Positions 61,823-64,000 of a DNA stretch of 64,000 nucleotides are shown in pieces. The stretch comes from Asanoa sp. WMMD1127 (GTDB lineage Bacteria > Actinomycetota > Actinomycetes > Mycobacteriales > Micromonosporaceae). Position 1 is the first letter of the stretch, and every line of letters starts with the position of its first letter. The stretch spans positions 1,302,001 through 1,366,000 of the forward strand of contig NZ_JARUBP010000001.1 of assembly GCF_029626225.1 (NCBI RefSeq), in the 5' to 3' direction. The notes beneath the pieces are model-generated. The model worked only from the letters and a program-made list of their open reading frames with translations, searched no databases and was not told where the DNA came from. The position numbers were made by a program, and so were the translations under genes.

Positions 61823-62186
61823 AGCCGTCACCTTACGTCGGCCAGTGTGGCGTACACGACCATGCGACTTTCGGACGAATTGCATTGTCCGTACGAATGG
61901 GACGTTCGTCAGGGGCGCAACCCGGCATTCGGGCCGTCGTTGGCCGTGGTGCGTCAAGCTTCGGGGGTCGGCACACTCGGGTCGTGCCGGCCCCCGATTC
62001 GTATCGACATCGGTCGCCAGAAGGTTGAAACCGACGTCGATCCGACGACAAGCCGGGACCGGTTGGCGTTGAGTGGAACCACAAGCCTGCGGGGGGTGCA
62101 GGAAACGGCCACGGCGTCGCAGCTGGAGCGGAACGCTCCCGAGCGCGACGCCGTCGCCGTTTACGTACGTCGGGCACAATGCATCG
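61823..62186. other. 364-bp gene-free region with nested hairpins
   Basis: No convincing coding frame. It lies between divergent ricT and the small membrane protein gene. Hairpins: a 12-bp stem 61963-61974/61984-61995 (one mismatch), a short stem 62086-62090/62098-62102, and a two-level hairpin with an 8-bp outer stem 62113-62120/62145-62152 and a 6-bp inner stem 62125-62130/62134-62139. A -10-like CACAAT is at 62175-62180. The stretch 61960-62155 may be a structured leader or small RNA; no known class is matched. Confidence 0.4.
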
Positions 62187-62477
62187 ATGACCGACACTGC
62201 GCCCCGCACGGGCGGCTGGCGAACCTGGCTCCGCTTCCCGTTCGACAACTGGCCGAGCCGCGCCTACCTGCTCCTCGTCGCGGCCGCAGTGGTGTTCTTC
62301 CTGGTCGACCGCGCAGTCACCGGCCCGGACGCGTCCTTCGCCGCGATCTACATGATCATTTTGACGGCGCCGATCTCCCTGCTGGCGACCCTGCCGCTGG
62401 TCGGGGTGTTGGTCGGCGCCCTGGTCAACGCCACGGTCATCGGCGCCCTCACGCACCTGGCCAAAAACCGCCGTTGA
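62187..62477 (+). CDS. Small membrane protein (SCO4225-like)
   Basis: 96 residues with two or three hydrophobic spans (RAYLLLVAAAVVFFLVD, AAIYMIILTAPISLLATL, LVGVLVGALVNATVIGAL) and a basic tail. It resembles the SCO4225 family of streptomycete membrane proteins, of unknown function. ATG 62187 has a CACAAT box six bases upstream and no Shine-Dalgarno, so it may be leaderless. Confidence 0.75.
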   Translation: MTDTAPRTGGWRTWLRFPFDNWPSRAYLLLVAAAVVFFLVDRAVTGPDASFAAIYMIILTAPISLLATLPLVGVLVGALVNATVIGALTHLAKNRR

Positions 62478-62981
62478 CGCACCCGCTCGGCGGGCGGGGG
62501 GTCACCTCGCGCGAGCGCACATGCTTTGGCATGTACGCACATGCCAAAACGCGTCGGCTCGCTGAACAACCTTCCGGCGAGGGACGCGACGGCCAAGCCG
62601 GCTGCGCCTGCCGGGTCGGCGCCACTGGGGCCTATCCGGTGGATCAGGGTGGTGCTCCGGCGAGGTCCAGGCGGCGTGCGTAATGAGGGGTCGGATACCG
62701 GTGTCGTATCCGGCCCTCCCCACGTGCGGTCGGTCGCCGCCTGGGCCCGCCGGAGCGCCGCCATGATCCACCGGATGGGCCCTAGCCCGGTGCCTTGGCA
62801 CCGCAGCCGCCGCAGCCCGGTCGGCGCCGCCAATCCGATCGGCCTTGGCACCGCAGGCAGCGCCAGCCGAACCTGCAAGGCGGACCCCGTCGCTCCTTCT
62901 CACCGCCGGCAGCGCCAACCTCGTCGCGCTGCCATGCCGGCGGCTCTTCGGTGCCTCGAGCGGCACCAACCGCATCGGCCG
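62478..62981. repeat. 504-bp palindrome-rich gap
   Basis: No supported gene. Contents: a perfect 10-bp inverted repeat with 4-nt loop (62525-62548); a ~157-bp imperfect palindrome (arms 62627-62676 and 62735-62783) with its own inner palindrome 62685-62718; and a 14-bp direct repeat at 62793-62806 and 62843-62856. It lies between the small membrane protein gene and the regulator gene ending at 62982. It could be a remnant of a mobile repeat. Confidence 0.8.
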
Positions 62982-63713
62982 CTAGTCCCGCGGTTCCTTG
63001 GCGCCGCGGGCGGCGCCGGTGGGGTCGGCTCGGAACTCTACGCAGCACTGACCCGGGCGGGGTGACAGCACCGCGTCGATGCCGGCGGTTTCCAGGCCCG
63101 TGAGCAGGCCGCTGAGGTAGGCGTGGTTGATGCCGCACACGACCTCGGGCGAGCGGGCGGCCAGCGCGTGGAACGGGCAGTTGAGCAGGCGCATCTCGGT
63201 CGGTGCCGGGCGGTGCGGCTCGAAGCCCGTGCGTTCCAGAACCGACTCGCACAGCGACAGCGAGCGTTCCGGGCCGAGGCGGCCCGGCCTCGTGCGCGCG
63301 CGTTCGTCGGCGCCGGCCTCGAGGCCGCGGCGGTGGGCCGTGCGCAGGGCGGCATCGCGGGGGTCCTCGCCGGGCTCGTGGTCGAGCACCGCCTCCAGCA
63401 GGATCTCCGCGATCATGTCGGGCCGCCGCTCCGGGATGCTGACGCGGATGTCAGCCTCCGCCGGCTCGTAGACCTTCGGTTTGCGACCGGGCCCTATGCG
63501 CGCGCTGCCCGGCCGGGTCCGCAGCAGGCCCGCCGCGACGAGTTTGTCGAGGTGGAAGGCGGCCAGCTTCACCGAGATGCCCGCTTCGGCGGCGGCCTCT
63601 TCGCGGGTCACGGGCCGGCGCACGCGGCGGATGAACGCGTACATCCGGCTGCGCTGCTCGTCGGCCAGCACCGCTACGGCCGCGACAGGCGTCCGGTCGT
63701 CGGGCGAGGTCAC
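62982..63713 (-). CDS. SufR-like helix-turn-helix regulator with C-terminal cysteines
   Basis: 243 residues. The N-terminal winged helix (RRPVTREEAAAEAGISVKLAAFHLDKLVAAGLLRTR in parts) is ArsR/SufR-like. The C-terminal part has Cys residues in LLNCPFHALAARSPEVVCGINHAYLSG and PGQCCVEF, like the SufR/iron-sulfur sensor group. It may hold an Fe-S cluster or sense redox or metal. GTG 63713 has a TATGCT box six bases upstream. It is divergent from folE, with an operator between. Confidence 0.85.
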   Translation of the reverse strand: MTSPDDRTPVAAVAVLADEQRSRMYAFIRRVRRPVTREEAAAEAGISVKLAAFHLDKLVAAGLLRTRPGSARIGPGRKPKVYEPAEADIRVSIPERRPDMIAEILLEAVLDHEPGEDPRDAALRTAHRRGLEAGADERARTRPGRLGPERSLSLCESVLERTGFEPHRPAPTEMRLLNCPFHALAARSPEVVCGINHAYLSGLLTGLETAGIDAVLSPRPGQCCVEFRADPTGAARGAKEPRD

Positions 63714-63746
63714 CCCACAAGCATAACGCCAACTATCGCTGTCGTC

Positions 63747-63787
63747 TTGACTCCAAAAGCTCGTTTCACTAATACTTGTTAGTGAAA
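63747..63787 (+). promoter_or_regulatory. folE promoter with overlapping operator
   Basis: -35 TTGACT (63747-63752), 17-bp spacer, -10 TAATAC (63770-63775). A perfect 9-bp inverted repeat, TTTCACTAA (63764-63772) and TTAGTGAAA (63779-63787), overlaps the -10. It is the probable operator of the divergent SufR-like regulator. Confidence 0.75.
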
Positions 63788-63804
63788 TTGCGGGAGGAGA
63801 CACC

Positions 63805-64000
63805 ATGTCGATCGAGCTACTCGCGGACCGCGACACCGAAGTCGGTGTCGACCTGGCCGCCGCCGCGGAAGCGGCCGACCAGTTCCTGCGCGCCCTCGGG
63901 GTCGACACCGACACCGAGAGCATGCGCCGGACGCCGCACCGGATGGCCCACGCGTACGCCGAGCTGTTCACTCCCCGCCCGTTCGACCTGACGACGTTTC
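63805..64000 (+). CDS. folE: GTP cyclohydrolase I, N-terminal part (window ends)
   Basis: The first 65 residues are in view and the gene runs off the window. The helix FLRALGVDTDTESMRRTPHRMAHAYAELFTPR contains the T-P-x-R-M region typical of GTP cyclohydrolase I, which makes dihydroneopterin triphosphate for folate or other pterins. ATG 63805 has GGGAGGA 7 nt upstream. Catalytic Cys and His residues lie beyond the end. Its promoter overlaps an operator, unusual for a housekeeping folE, so this may be a second, regulated copy. Confidence 0.85.
   Translation, partial: MSIELLADRDTEVGVDLAAAAEAADQFLRALGVDTDTESMRRTPHRMAHAYAELFTPRPFDLTTF

Noticed and set aside
62070-62085. T-box-like GTGGAACCAC element
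   Set aside because: Only a short match; no specifier or stem I architecture and the downstream gene is a small membrane protein, not an amino-acid gene.
62478-62981. Several short frames in the palindrome-rich gap
   Set aside because: None has a ribosome site, a recognisable domain or normal codon use; overlapping frames on both strands look alike.

Overview
The window is a very GC-rich stretch of actinobacterial chromosome. Its gene content points to a Micromonosporaceae-like organism: serC-sepH, a separate XPB helicase and helicase-associated protein, mycothiol-dependent-type enzymes, a RicT/PSP1 protein, a split NHEJ ligase, futalosine-pathway menaquinone genes, many GTG/TTG starts and candidate leaderless mRNAs. 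The family assignment is inference from gene content and style; no 16S rRNA is present.

Layout. 1-1357: the 3' end of a probable EgtA-type glutamate-cysteine ligase faces a YegS/diacylglycerol-kinase-like gene across a short direct repeat. 1369-12246: a cell-envelope polymer locus with two divergent GT2 glycosyltransferases and a tightly overlapped five-gene minus-strand operon (ABC-2 permease, ABC ATPase, CDP-alcohol phosphotransferase, GT2-TagF fusion, GT2), which looks like synthesis and export of a teichoic-acid-like polymer. 12436-20099: metabolic genes (L-serine dehydratase, DUF4230, glutaryl-CoA-type dehydrogenase, nitroreductase, aldose epimerase, MFS, pdxH). 20272-38259: a core block (citA, serC, sepH, aldo/keto reductase, thpR, MFS/MarR, purine permease, DUF2530, DUF3027, MFS, mqnB-mqnD, cold-shock protein, HAD phosphatase, helicase-associated protein) that resembles mycobacterial gene order as I remember it. 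38272-38550 is a 17-copy minisatellite. 38577-42368: MacB-like FtsX ABC exporter, a small membrane protein and an L,D-transpeptidase lipoprotein; then XPB.

44190-50089 is the most accessory-looking part. A 1119-residue trypsin-like protease - NACHT NTPase - helical-repeat protein, with complete catalytic and Walker motifs, is followed by two divergent gene pairs: an SPFH-like protein with a membrane protein, and a PRC-barrel-like protein with a membrane-anchored pentapeptide-repeat protein. This is the best candidate for an undescribed conflict or signalling system. 50086-54574 holds DNA repair and toxin-antitoxin genes: separate LigD polymerase and ligase proteins, divergent Ku, then VapBC-like and DUF1778-GNAT (TacAT-like) modules.

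54617-64000: acyl-CoA ligase, DHA2 exporter, DJ-1/PfpI protein, Hsp20, tRNA-Thr(CGT), a membrane metallophosphoesterase, RicT, a small membrane protein, a 500-bp palindrome-rich gap, and a SufR-like regulator divergent from the start of folE with a clear operator/promoter between them.

Regulatory style. Many genes have good Shine-Dalgarno sites, but at least nine have a TANNNT-like -10 box ending 6-7 nt before the start codon and no Shine-Dalgarno, as expected for leaderless transcripts. Operons commonly use ATGA/GTGA/TTGA stop-start overlaps. Four convergent gene pairs overlap at their 3' ends by 4-40 bp.
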